DNA of 64,000 nt from Gallionella sp. (lineage in GTDB: Bacteria; Pseudomonadota; Gammaproteobacteria; Burkholderiales; Gallionellaceae). Each line of letters starts with the position of its first letter. Position 1 is the first letter of the stretch. This document shows positions 26,219 to 34,432 of the stretch, in pieces. Made by a program: the position numbers and the translations under genes. The stretch lies in NCBI GenBank assembly GCA_030645955.1, contig JAUSMR010000012.1, forward strand, positions 9,080 through 73,079, given 5' to 3'. Under the pieces are notes generated by a model. It saw only the letters and a list, made by a program, of their open reading frames with translations. It did not search any database and had not been told where the DNA came from.

Positions 26219-26999
26219 CGACCGCCGCCGATTGTGCAAACTCTATAAACCGTTTGGCCAGGCCATTCGGCGCGCCTTTGCTGACCAGATTCAACGTGCG
26301 CGACAAGGGGAAGCGGCCATCGCGCACGTTGGCTGCGGTGGCTGCCACCCCGCCCATAGCCAGCAGATGGACAGGCGTGCCGTGTGCTTCCTCATACTCT
26401 GCCGTGCCTATCGAGACATAGCCTATCGCACCGACATTGCCCGCCACGGTCTTGATGCCTTGCTGGTTGTCGCCGATTACCACATGCGCACGGATTTCCG
26501 GATTCTTGAGCTGGAAATGGTGCAGGAACAATTCCAGCGTGGAACGGCCTTCGGCCTTGTTGATCACGGTGATCTTGCGATCCTCGCCGCCGACCTCGCG
26601 CCAGTTGGTAATCTGTCCGGTATAGATTTGTTTGATCTGCTCGTCGCTGAGTGACTTCACCGGATTCTTCTGATGCAGGATAATACCGATGCCATCCGTC
26701 GCAATGCGGTGCGCCGTCAAGTCGCTTTCCTCCGGCTTGAGCGCGCGCGATGCCATGCCGATGTTCGCCAAACCCGCCCGTGCATCGTTCACCCCGCGCG
26801 TCGAACCGCCGCTTTGCACATCAACACGTATGCCGGGGTTCAGTTTCTCGAAACGTTTGCCAATCTCCAATACCAGCGGGGCAATGGTGCTGGAGCCGGT
26901 CAATACGAGTTTCTGTCCATCAGCCAACGCATTGCTGTTCAACCCCGCCACGATGCAGGCCACCAAAACCCATCGCCAGTTTCGTTGCGCATGACTCAC
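26175..26999 (-). CDS. pstS: Phosphate-binding protein PstS
   Basis: A periplasmic substrate-binding protein of about 274 aa with a signal peptide (VLVACIVAGLNSNALA) and the phosphate-binding loops TGSSTIAPLV and SGGSTRGVND. A GTG start at 26999 is preferred because GGAACGAAA precedes it; TTG 27020 would overlap arsM. The gene follows arsM by 11 bp. Some PstS paralogues near arsenic genes discriminate or sense arsenate; that is only a possibility here. Confidence 0.9.
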   Translation of the reverse strand: MSHAQRNWRWVLVACIVAGLNSNALADGQKLVLTGSSTIAPLVLEIGKRFEKLNPGIRVDVQSGGSTRGVNDARAGLANIGMASRALKPEESDLTAHRIATDGIGIILHQKNPVKSLSDEQIKQIYTGQITNWREVGGEDRKITVINKAEGRSTLELFLHHFQLKNPEIRAHVVIGDNQQGIKTVAGNVGAIGYVSIGTAEYEEAHGTPVHLLAMGGVAATAANVRDGRFPLSRTLNLVSKGAPNGLAKRFIEFAQSAAVDDLVTAQYFVPLAR

Positions 27000-27010
27000 T
27001 TTCGTTCCAT

Positions 27011-28048
27011 TCAGCAGCAACCGGAAGTCGCGGTGCTTTTATCCTGTGCAAACGGGATGTCGCTGCCGCAACCGGGAAAAATTCCGTAATGCTGGCTGAA
27101 GTCGCCGATGAACTCGAAGTGCTGCCGGAAGCGTGTGTCACGCAGCATGTGCCAGGTATTGCCGCAAACCGGGAAAACACGCCCGGCTTCGATGTCATGA
27201 TGCCGGTCGAGGATAAAGCGATGCGCATGATCGGGGATCGTGCCGCGATAGATCACTGCCTGCCCGTAATCCTCGCAAGCCGATTCCAGTCCATCCAGTT
27301 TGAACAGCCGATAGGTGGCCGAGTAGAAACGCAAATTACCCACGCGTGGAGTAAGCTTCGGATCGGTAATTTCCAGCGGACGGCTTTCGACCAGACGCGG
27401 GTCGGCAAAGCCATGGCGGTGCGCCAGCCGCAAGAAATCGTTCCAGTACAGCGCGCCACCCAGACATTCCCCGTAGAGCACGGGATCGTTGCGCACCGCG
27501 TCAGGCACTCTGCGGTCGGCATAGACATCCGAAAAATAGAATTCACCACCCGGCTTGAGCAGACGATGCACCTCGCGCAGCACTGCATCTTTGTCCGGCG
27601 ACAGATTGATCACGCAATTCGACACGATGACATCGAAACTATTTGGCTCCAGCCCAAGCTCATCGAGTTTCTCGATATAGCCCTGCTTGAACATGACGTT
27701 GTCAAAACCAAACGCCTCCGCATGATAGGCGCGATGGCTTTCCGCAACCCCAAGCTGTTCTTCCGTCATGTCGACACCGACCACCTGACCGCGCGCCCCC
27801 GCCAGTTGCGCCAGTGCATAGACATCCCGCCCGGAGCCGCTGCCCAAGTCCAGAATCCGGCAGCCCTCCAGCAACGGCGGGCAAACCAGACCGCAACCGT
27901 AATAGCGCGACATCACTTCGGGGTGGATGCGCGCCAGTAGCGGCTTGAGCCAGACCGGCACCTGTGTAGCGTCGCAACAGGCAGAGGTCTTCAGGTCGCC
28001 TGAAGTCTGAAGCTGTTTGCCGTAATAATCCTTGACGATTTCATGCAT
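27011..28048 (-). CDS. arsM: Arsenite methyltransferase ArsM, long form
   Basis: A 345-aa SAM methyltransferase. Motif I ILDLGSGSGRDVYAL, and As(III)-binding cysteines in YYGCGLVCP, SNCVINLSPDK and GECLGGALY, the trio that defines ArsM. An extra N-terminal CC (TSACC) and a C-terminal SGCC pair could bind arsenic or pass it on. The start ATG 28048 is preceded by AGGGGAATGCC. It sits between a mercuric-reductase-like flavoprotein and pstSCAB, all on the minus strand with short gaps, implying coordinated arsenic methylation and phosphate uptake. Confidence 0.92.
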   Translation of the reverse strand: MHEIVKDYYGKQLQTSGDLKTSACCDATQVPVWLKPLLARIHPEVMSRYYGCGLVCPPLLEGCRILDLGSGSGRDVYALAQLAGARGQVVGVDMTEEQLGVAESHRAYHAEAFGFDNVMFKQGYIEKLDELGLEPNSFDVIVSNCVINLSPDKDAVLREVHRLLKPGGEFYFSDVYADRRVPDAVRNDPVLYGECLGGALYWNDFLRLAHRHGFADPRLVESRPLEITDPKLTPRVGNLRFYSATYRLFKLDGLESACEDYGQAVIYRGTIPDHAHRFILDRHHDIEAGRVFPVCGNTWHMLRDTRFRQHFEFIGDFSQHYGIFPGCGSDIPFAQDKSTATSGCC

Positions 28049-28050
28049 GG

Positions 28051-28091
28051 CATTCCCCTGAAATGATTGTATGGTGATGAGGCTATCGTTG
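28051..28091 (-). repeat. Leader repeat upstream of arsM
   Basis: On the transcribed strand: atagcctcatcacc ... tttcaggggaa, including the Shine-Dalgarno. The same leader, with few changes, precedes the flavoprotein gene at 29613-29653. Confidence 0.65.
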
Positions 28092-28181
28092 CGTATCGTA
28101 TCAGACAAACTGGCGCACGGGGAAGTTCGAGAGCAATAATTCGACGATCAGTTTTGACCAGCCCCTCACCCGGCTTCCGGT

Positions 28182-29609
28182 TTATCGGATGACTTTTTTC
28201 AGCAATTTGATAATCGGGTTGTTCCCCATTTTTGCGGCGTAGTGGTACTTCGAGGGCTGCCGTATGACATCGGAGTAGCTGGGATACAGGTGGATCGCCT
28301 GCCATATCCGCTCAAAGGGGATGTTGAAATGCTTTGCCAATTGTATTTCGTGCAGCACCTCGGAGGCATGCATGCCGAGTATGTGTGCGCCGATGATTTT
28401 CCCCTTTTTGTCCAGGATGATCTTGCTCATGCCGAACTCTTCGATGTCCGTCCGCGCCCTGTCGATCTTGCTGTAGTCGAAGCGAAGTACCTTGATCGCA
28501 TCACCGTGTGCGGTCCGCGCCTCCTCTTCCGTGAGACCGGCATGCGCCAGTTCCGGATCGGTGAAGGTGCACCAGATCACATCGCTGTAATTAGCCCGCC
28601 GCTTTATCGGCAAAAACGCGTTGGAACAGGCGAGGATCGCCTGGTATTCAGCCATGTGGCTGAAACGGTACGGCCCGGCAACGTCGCCGCAGGCGTAAAT
28701 GTTGTCCGCTGCAGTCCGCAGCCATTCGTCCACCTCGATGCCGCTGCTGTTGTAGCGGACTCCCGCTTTTTCGAGGTCTAGCCCTTCCATGTTCGGTTTC
28801 CGCCCCGAGGCGATAAAGATGCTTTGCGCGGTGATGTCTTTACGCTGGCCGTCCTGCGTTTCCACAGTAAGGATGATCCGCGATGCATCTCCCGACAGCT
28901 TTACCGCTTTGGCCGACGTTACGATGTTCAGCCCTTCGCCCCGCATTTTGCCGGCAAGCATGTCCGCAAGCTCCCGGTCTTCCCGGAAAAGTATCCGGTC
29001 GAACGTTTCCACCACCGTGGTCTCAACGCCCAGCCGGTTGAAGGCCGACGCCAGCTCTATCCCGATCGGACCGCCGCCGAGCACCACCAGCGAGCGCGGC
29101 AATGTATCGAGGGCGAACACCGTGCTGTTGGTGAGATAGGGTGTTTTGTCTATCCCTTCGATGGAAGGGATGAGCGGGCTGGAGCCGGTGGCAATGATGA
29201 TCTTGTTCGCGGTGATCGTCTTGCCACCCATCACGACCGTGTGATTATCGGTAAACTGCGGGTCGCCGAAAAACAGGTCGATTCCCAGCGCCTTGAAGCT
29301 TGCGGGGAGGTGGGTGTTGTAAACCTTTTCAACGATGGAGCGGACGTGCCGCATTACGCCGCCGGTATTAATGGCGATGGGTGCTTCGGTCGTGAGGCCC
29401 AGCGTGTCAAGCTGTTTCAATTCGTGGGCTGCTTTGGCGGTTCTGATCAGGGCCTTGCTCGGTATGCAGCCGAAGTTGGTGCATTCCCCGCCCAGCTTCC
29501 CTTTTTCTATCACGGCGACGCTTTTGCCGAAACCCCGCGCCACTTTGGAAGAAACCAACCCGGCCGCGCCGCCGCCGAGTACTAACAGGTCATAGTCGAA
29601 TTTTGCCAT
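28182..29609 (-). CDS. Mercuric reductase-like/class I pyridine nucleotide-disulfide oxidoreductase
   Basis: A 475-aa FAD protein of the dihydrolipoamide dehydrogenase/MerA family. FAD site VLGGGAAGLVSS, redox disulfide GGECTNFGCIPSK, NAD(P) site VLGGGPIGIELA and FAD site 2 YACGDVAGPYRF are visible. There is no N-terminal HMA domain and no C-terminal CC pair, so it is not a true MerA; near the C-terminus HLYPSYSDVIRQP replaces the lipoamide dehydrogenase HPTLSE box. Substrate unknown, possibly a thiol or metalloid compound. First gene of the arsM-pst run. Confidence 0.85.
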   Translation of the reverse strand: MAKFDYDLLVLGGGAAGLVSSKVARGFGKSVAVIEKGKLGGECTNFGCIPSKALIRTAKAAHELKQLDTLGLTTEAPIAINTGGVMRHVRSIVEKVYNTHLPASFKALGIDLFFGDPQFTDNHTVVMGGKTITANKIIIATGSSPLIPSIEGIDKTPYLTNSTVFALDTLPRSLVVLGGGPIGIELASAFNRLGVETTVVETFDRILFREDRELADMLAGKMRGEGLNIVTSAKAVKLSGDASRIILTVETQDGQRKDITAQSIFIASGRKPNMEGLDLEKAGVRYNSSGIEVDEWLRTAADNIYACGDVAGPYRFSHMAEYQAILACSNAFLPIKRRANYSDVIWCTFTDPELAHAGLTEEEARTAHGDAIKVLRFDYSKIDRARTDIEEFGMSKIILDKKGKIIGAHILGMHASEVLHEIQLAKHFNIPFERIWQAIHLYPSYSDVIRQPSKYHYAAKMGNNPIIKLLKKVIR

Positions 29610-29612
29610 CTT

Positions 29613-29653
29613 TGCTTTCCCCTGAAATAATTGTTTGGCGATGAGGCTATAGC
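29613..29653 (-). repeat. Leader repeat upstream of the flavoprotein gene
   Basis: Transcribed strand reads atagcctcatcgcc ... tttcaggggaa, matching the arsM leader at 28051-28091. Confidence 0.65.
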
Positions 29654-29740
29654 CGAGCCAAAGAATTCATTTTACCGATTAACCGGAAAAAGAGGCCTTC
29701 GGGGTTAGAAAATAACCCGCAGCTGGCGAGGTGACCATAC

Positions 29741-30397
29741 CTATCGAATTTTTGCCACTTCCCATTCCGCGACGCCATCCCGCAAATGTGCAGACTTAAA
29801 ACCCTCCTTGCGCAACAGCTCTACTGCATCTATCGCCATCAGGCAATAAGGGCCGCGGCAGTAGGCAACAATTGGCCTGTCCTTTGGCAGTTCCGCAAGC
29901 CGTTGGCGCAGCTCGTCGATTGGAATGGAGCGAGCGAATGGAAGATGTGTCTCCAGGTACTCCTCCGTTGGGCGTACATCCAGCACGACCACTTCCCCAC
30001 GGCGTGCCATCTTCATCAGCGTTTCACGATCATTGGGCACCAGATCGCTCGGTTGCGTAGCGATTTTCTGTAATTCCATTTGCAGCTCAATCAGTCGATC
30101 TTCGGCTAGAGCATGGATATGCACCCATAAATCGGCGACCGCCTTGTTGGCCAGACGGTAGAGGATGTTCTTGCCCCGCCGCTCGGTTTCAACCAGATGG
30201 GCACCCCGCAACTCGCGCAGATGGGCACTGGCCAGCTTCATGCTGATAGAAGCCTCACGCGCAAGCATTTCTACCGTCTTTTCACCCTGACAAAGCAACT
30301 CGATCAACTCCAGCCGCTTGGGGCTTGAGAATACCTTGCCTATCCGGGCTACCTGTTCATAAAGCAGGTCTTTGATCTTGCGTGCGTCTTTCACCAT
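29741..30397 (-). CDS. ArsR/SmtB-family regulator fused to a rhodanese domain
   Basis: A 218-aa protein. Residues 1-100 are a winged helix of the ArsR type (PKRLELIELLCQGEKTVEML, then MKLASAHLRELRGAHLVE). Residues 125-218 are a rhodanese domain with active-site Cys in VAYCRGPYCLMA. This fusion is typical of regulators that sense reactive sulfur or persulfide. It is divergent from a DsrE gene, and an imperfect palindrome overlaps the start region of that promoter, so it probably represses both. Confidence 0.9.
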   Translation of the reverse strand: MVKDARKIKDLLYEQVARIGKVFSSPKRLELIELLCQGEKTVEMLAREASISMKLASAHLRELRGAHLVETERRGKNILYRLANKAVADLWVHIHALAEDRLIELQMELQKIATQPSDLVPNDRETLMKMARRGEVVVLDVRPTEEYLETHLPFARSIPIDELRQRLAELPKDRPIVAYCRGPYCLMAIDAVELLRKEGFKSAHLRDGVAEWEVAKIR

Positions 30398-30436
30398 AAC
30401 AATCCGATAATTATTTGATTGCGAATTATAACAGCA

Positions 30437-30447
30437 AACAATTTGTT
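30437..30447. promoter_or_regulatory. Short palindrome in divergent promoter region
   Basis: aacaa-t-ttgtt, 11 bp perfect, between the regulator gene and the DsrE promoter; a possible operator half-site. Confidence 0.35.
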
Positions 30448-30457
30448 GATGATTCTA

Positions 30458-30486
30458 TTGACATCGTGTGCGGATATTGTTTTAAT
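30458..30486 (+). promoter_or_regulatory. Sigma-70-type promoter for the DsrE gene
   Basis: TTGACA (30458-30463), 17-bp spacer, TTTAAT (30481-30486); 44 bp upstream of the DsrE ATG. Confidence 0.65.
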
Positions 30487-30489
30487 CAT

Positions 30490-30505
30490 TCTAACAATCG
30501 TTGGA
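30490..30505. promoter_or_regulatory. Putative ArsR-type operator
   Basis: Imperfect palindrome tctaacaatcgttgga immediately downstream of the -10 box, where a repressor would block initiation. Confidence 0.4.
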
Positions 30506-30529
30506 TTATTATAACCAAGAGAGGTAATT

Positions 30530-30880
30530 ATGAAATACCTGATGATCCTGAATGACGCTCCTTATGGCACGGAGCGCAGCTATAACGGATTGCGGCTTGC
30601 GCGCACGTTGCTCAAGACGGGCGAAGCGGAGGTCAAGATGTTCCTGATCGGTGACGCGGCCACATGCGCCAAAAATGGTCAGAAGGTGCCGCAAGGTTAT
30701 TACAACATCGGCGACATGCTGGGCATGGTCGCGCGGAATGGTGGAGAAGTCGGCGTGTGCGGAAGTTGCCTTGATGCGCGCGGCATCGCTGCCGGGGAGC
30801 TGATCGACGGCGCGTCGCACAGCACTATGGATCAAGTTACTGCATGGACGCAGTGGGCCGACAAAGTTATCGTTTTCTGA
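30530..30880 (+). CDS. DsrE/DsrF-family sulfur carrier protein
   Basis: A 116-aa cytoplasmic protein of the DsrE/YchN fold (MKYLMILNDAPYGTERSYNG) with a conserved Cys pair in VGVCGSCLDARGI that could carry persulfide. AGAGG precedes the ATG. It has a good promoter and is divergent from the ArsR-rhodanese gene, so the two probably form a persulfide sensing/relay unit. The stop overlaps a dispersed 62-bp repeat. Confidence 0.88.
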   Translation: MKYLMILNDAPYGTERSYNGLRLARTLLKTGEAEVKMFLIGDAATCAKNGQKVPQGYYNIGDMLGMVARNGGEVGVCGSCLDARGIAAGELIDGASHSTMDQVTAWTQWADKVIVF

Positions 30881-30938
30881 TGAAACAACTAGCCATTCCA
30901 CTAGGTTGCCAAAAGACTGCAACCAAGTGTCTGGTTAT
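30877..30938 (-). repeat. Dispersed 62-bp repeat, copy A
   Basis: On the minus strand it reads ataaccagacacttgg ... tttggcaacctagtggaa, then tggctagttgtttcatcag. It matches 34469-34530 at about 80%. A shorter relative (ggctagttgttccatca) is at 6371. Confidence 0.7.
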
Positions 30939-30949
30939 AGAGGGATGAG

Positions 30950-31184
30950 ATGAGTCGCACGGTATTGGTATTGGGCGCGGGGATCGGCGGCATCGTTGCC
31001 GCCGAGACGTTGCGCAAGCTACTGCCCGCTTCAGGCCGCGTGATTGCGGCGGTCGCGCGGGCATCGCGGCAAGGGGAATTTCTACGCTGAGCCTACACCG
31101 CAAGTAGAGATGCGCGGGCCAAATCGCTTCTGGCACGAAGGCAAAATACTCTACGAGAAATACTGGCTGTACCGCCGCTTCTGA
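30950..31184 (+). pseudogene. Remnant of a sulfide:quinone oxidoreductase-type flavoprotein
   Basis: The first 30 codons from ATG 30950 (TVLVLGAGIGGIVAAETLRK) are an FAD-binding N-terminus. About 40 codons later, in another frame, the sequence reads GNFYAEPTPQVEM and ends FWHEGKILYEKYWLYRRF, the C-terminus of SQR-like proteins. The whole middle, about 1 kb, is missing and the junction shifts frame. A related intact gene lies at 48225-49352. Confidence 0.8.
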
Positions 31185-31228
31185 AGCAATGCATCGCATT
31201 CGGCAACAACCAATTTAAGGGAAAAACC

Positions 31229-33580
31229 ATGTTCAAGTTTTCGCTCGTCGAATTTTCCATCCGTCGTCCGAAGCTGGTTATCTGGGCGACAGTAGCACTC
31301 ACGCTGCTGTTTCTCACCCAGTTTCCGCGCATCGCCACGGACACCAACCCGAAGCACATGCTGCCGGAAAACTCAGACGTGCGTGTCTGGAACGATGAGG
31401 TGGACAAGACCTTCGCTCTCTACGAGGACACCATTGTCGTCGGCGTGGAAAACAATGCGGGCGTGCTCAACCGGGAAACGCTGACTCGCATCGCCCGCGT
31501 CACCGACGCAATCATCAAGCTGGAAGGCGTGGCGAGCCGCGATGTAAACAGCTTCACCACCATCACCAATGTCACGGCGGAGGCCGGCACATTGAAAGTC
31601 GGGCCGCTCATGCCGGGCGCGCCACAGACAGATGCGGAAGTGGAAGCGCTACGCTCAGCGCTGTTCGGCAACCCGCTGCTGGTTGATCGCGTGATCTCGA
31701 AGGACGGCAAGACCACGGCCATCTATGTGCCGCTGGAGAAGGGCTCCAATGGTGCCGTCATCGCCGCCAATATCCGCGAGATTGTGTCCAGGGAAAAAGG
31801 GCCGGAGCGCTACTACGTCGCAGGCGACCCGGTGGCACGCGATACCTTCGGCGCCGAGATGTTCAAGCTGATGGCTATCTTTGCGCCCATCGCCGGCATG
31901 ATCATGTTCGCCGCGATTCAGCTTATGTTCCGCAACCTTGCGCTCTCCTTCGCCATGATGGGCGTCTCCATGGCGGCGATCATCTGGAGCATGGGGGCGC
32001 TGATCGGCGCCGGCTATCCGGTGCATATCATGAGCTCGATGGCGCCGGTCTTTCTGATGGCGATTGCCACCGACAGCATCCACATCTTCAACGAATTCTA
32101 TTTCCGCTACCGCGAGAAGCATGACAAGCTCGCGGCGATCCGCGAGACCATGGCGACAGTGAGCCGCCCGGTGCGCTTCACGGCGCTCGCCACGGCAGCC
32201 GGCTTCGCCGTGCTGCTGTTCATGAACATCGTGCCTGTGCAGGTATTCGGCGGGCTGATCGCCTTCGGCACAGTGGTGTTGCGGCTGTTCTCCTTCAGCC
32301 TGATTCCGGCCATCCTCACCTTCGTCAAGGAAGAAAAAATCGCCCGCGCCGTCGAGCACGAAAACATAAAACTGGATCGTACCGCGAGCTTCCTGCGCCG
32401 CATTGCCGAAGTGGGCGCGATACGCCCGCTGGTCACCGCGCTGGTGGGCATGGTACTGGTGGCGGTGGCCATCGTCGGCACCACGAAGATTCACGTCAAC
32501 AACAATCTGGTGGCCTGGTTCAAGCAGTCGAGCGAAATCCACATAGCCGACACGGCAATGAACCAGGCCTTGGGCGGTACATCGCTCGGCTATCTGGTGG
32601 TGCAATCCAAAGAGCCGGAGTTCATGAAACGGCCGGAAGCCATGCACTGGCTGGAGGGGCTGCAACGCCATCTGGAAACCATGCCGGTAGTGGGCAAGAC
32701 CTTCTCTGTCGCCGATTACGTGAAACGCATCAACCGCGTCCTGCACGATAACGACCAAAAATTCGACACGGTTCCGGAAACTCAGGATACGGTCGGTCAA
32801 TATCTGTTCCTGTTCAGTATGTCGGCCAAACCCGCAGACCTGGATAACGTGGTCGATTCCACCTTCCAGAAAGCTAATCTGTGGGTACAACTCAAGACAT
32901 GGGATGCGGAAGCCATGCGTCAGGTGATTCAGGCAGCGGACTCCTACCAGAAGACCCACCCGCTGGCGGTGACAGTGAAACCGGCCGGCATCGCCTACTT
33001 CAACCTGGTGTGGAACGACGAGGTGCTGGGTGACCTGGTGCTCGGCCTCATGCTGGCACTGGTGGTGGTGTACGCCATCCTGGCGCTGGACTTCCGCTCG
33101 GCCAAGTGGGCGCTGGTGGCCTATGTGCCGCTGCTGTTCACTATCCTGCTGATCTACGGCGTGGTCGGCTTCGTCGGCAAGGACTTTGACATGCCGCTGT
33201 CGGTGATGAGCACGCTGTCGCTCGGCATGGCGGTGGATTTCTCCATACACTTCATCAGCCGCTTCCGCCAGCGCCTGGCCGAAACGGGCGGTGGCACGAG
33301 TGAAGGGGCGTTGCGGGAGGCGCTACTGTGGACAGCAGCACGCCCGGGCAAGGGCATTCTGCGCAATGCGCTGCTGTTCGCTGCGGCCTTCTCGGTGATG
33401 CTGTTCGCACCCCTCACGCCCTACATCGCGGTGGGCGCCTTCATCGTCTCGATGATGCTGCTCTCTGCGCTGCTCACTATCCTTTATCTGCCCGCTCTGG
33501 TGATGCTGGGGAGAAATTGGCTGTTCGACCAAACCCCCTCCAACTCCCCCTTGTCAGGGGGAGAGCCGCTCCTCCCCTGA
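31229..33580 (+). CDS. RND/MMPL-family exporter
   Basis: A 783-aa inner-membrane protein in two similar halves, each with one N-terminal helix, a large periplasmic loop and a five-helix sterol-sensing-like bundle (for example GMIMFAAIQLMFRNLALSF and MPLSVMSTLSLGMAVDFSIH). It belongs to the hydrophobe/amphiphile exporter MMPL class. Together with the following LolA-like and beta-barrel genes it forms a common three-gene export set. The last 15 codons (QTPSNSPLSGGEPLLP) are encoded by an intergenic palindromic repeat that replaced the original end. Confidence 0.9.
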   Translation: MFKFSLVEFSIRRPKLVIWATVALTLLFLTQFPRIATDTNPKHMLPENSDVRVWNDEVDKTFALYEDTIVVGVENNAGVLNRETLTRIARVTDAIIKLEGVASRDVNSFTTITNVTAEAGTLKVGPLMPGAPQTDAEVEALRSALFGNPLLVDRVISKDGKTTAIYVPLEKGSNGAVIAANIREIVSREKGPERYYVAGDPVARDTFGAEMFKLMAIFAPIAGMIMFAAIQLMFRNLALSFAMMGVSMAAIIWSMGALIGAGYPVHIMSSMAPVFLMAIATDSIHIFNEFYFRYREKHDKLAAIRETMATVSRPVRFTALATAAGFAVLLFMNIVPVQVFGGLIAFGTVVLRLFSFSLIPAILTFVKEEKIARAVEHENIKLDRTASFLRRIAEVGAIRPLVTALVGMVLVAVAIVGTTKIHVNNNLVAWFKQSSEIHIADTAMNQALGGTSLGYLVVQSKEPEFMKRPEAMHWLEGLQRHLETMPVVGKTFSVADYVKRINRVLHDNDQKFDTVPETQDTVGQYLFLFSMSAKPADLDNVVDSTFQKANLWVQLKTWDAEAMRQVIQAADSYQKTHPLAVTVKPAGIAYFNLVWNDEVLGDLVLGLMLALVVVYAILALDFRSAKWALVAYVPLLFTILLIYGVVGFVGKDFDMPLSVMSTLSLGMAVDFSIHFISRFRQRLAETGGGTSEGALREALLWTAARPGKGILRNALLFAAAFSVMLFAPLTPYIAVGAFIVSMMLLSALLTILYLPALVMLGRNWLFDQTPSNSPLSGGEPLLP

Positions 33581-33604
33581 CAAGGGGAGGCCGGGAGGGG
33601 TTTT
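33530..33604. repeat. Paired palindromic repeats at the 3' end of the MMPL gene
   Basis: Two hairpins, ctcccccttgtcagggggag (33544-33563) and cctcccctgacaaggggagg (33571-33590). The first codes for the C-terminus of the exporter. Confidence 0.75.
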
Positions 33605-33624
33605 AACAATCTAAGGAGGCTGAC

Positions 33625-34419
33625 ATGAAGAAAATACTGATAATCGCCGCTCTGCTGCCACTGGCATTCACGAGCCAGGCTTTGGCGATGCCGGGCGAAG
33701 AGGTGATGAAAAAATCGCAGGCCGCCTTCCTCTATCCGGGCAAGGATTTCAAGGCGCGAGTGGTGATGAAGCTCATCAATAAGGACGGGCAGGAGCGGGT
33801 GCGCGAGATGACCATGCTGCGCAAGAACATGGGCGAAGCAGGTGGCGACCAGAAGTACTTCATGTATTTCTTTCAGCCGTCCGACGTCAAGGACATGACG
33901 TTCATGATCCACAAATACCCCGTCAGGGATGACGACCGCTGGATGTTCATTCCAGCCATCAGCATGGTCAAGCGCATCGCCGCGCAGGACAAGCGCTCCA
34001 GCTTTGTCGGCTCCGACTTCACCTACGAGGATGTCTCCGGCCGCGACATCGAGGACGACACCCACGTCGTCGAGCGCGAGGAGAAAGTGAGCGAACGCGA
34101 CTGCTACGTGGTGAAGAGTACGCCGAAAGGCGCGGATTCGGACTTCGGCTACAAGTTCACCTGGGTGGACAAGGCCAATTTCTTGCCGCTCAAAGAAGAG
34201 CAATACGACAGGAAGGGCGCCCATTACAAGCAATTCACCGCCGATGAAATCGCCGATGTGAAGGGCATCCCCACGGCGGTCAAGCGCACCATGAAGAATT
34301 TGCAGACCGGCCATCGCACCGAGGTGGCTTACCTCAAGACTGACTATGACCTCGGCATCGAGGACAGCCTGTTCTCTGAACGCTTCCTGCGCCAGCCGCC
34401 ACGCAAGTGGGTTGACTGA
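33625..34419 (+). CDS. LolA-like outer-membrane lipoprotein-sorting protein
   Basis: A 264-aa periplasmic protein with signal peptide (LLPLAFTSQALA) and a LolA/LolB-like half-barrel, including KYFMYFFQPSDVKDMTFM and DRWMFIPAISMVKRI. AAGGAGG precedes the ATG. Members of this COG2834-like family accompany MMPL exporters and probably carry a lipid or hydrophobic cargo to the outer membrane. Confidence 0.88.
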   Translation: MKKILIIAALLPLAFTSQALAMPGEEVMKKSQAAFLYPGKDFKARVVMKLINKDGQERVREMTMLRKNMGEAGGDQKYFMYFFQPSDVKDMTFMIHKYPVRDDDRWMFIPAISMVKRIAAQDKRSSFVGSDFTYEDVSGRDIEDDTHVVEREEKVSERDCYVVKSTPKGADSDFGYKFTWVDKANFLPLKEEQYDRKGAHYKQFTADEIADVKGIPTAVKRTMKNLQTGHRTEVAYLKTDYDLGIEDSLFSERFLRQPPRKWVD

Positions 34420-34432
34420 TGCCAATCAAAAC

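Noticed and set aside
26750..27940. Plus-strand frame of 396 codons across pstS and arsM
   Set aside because: It is antisense to two well-recognised genes and encodes no known domain.
31655..33250. Open frame of 531 codons on the minus strand inside the MMPL gene
   Set aside because: Composition is His/Gln/Arg-rich with no domain, the pattern of an antisense shadow of a GC-rich membrane protein gene; the plus-strand gene is clear.
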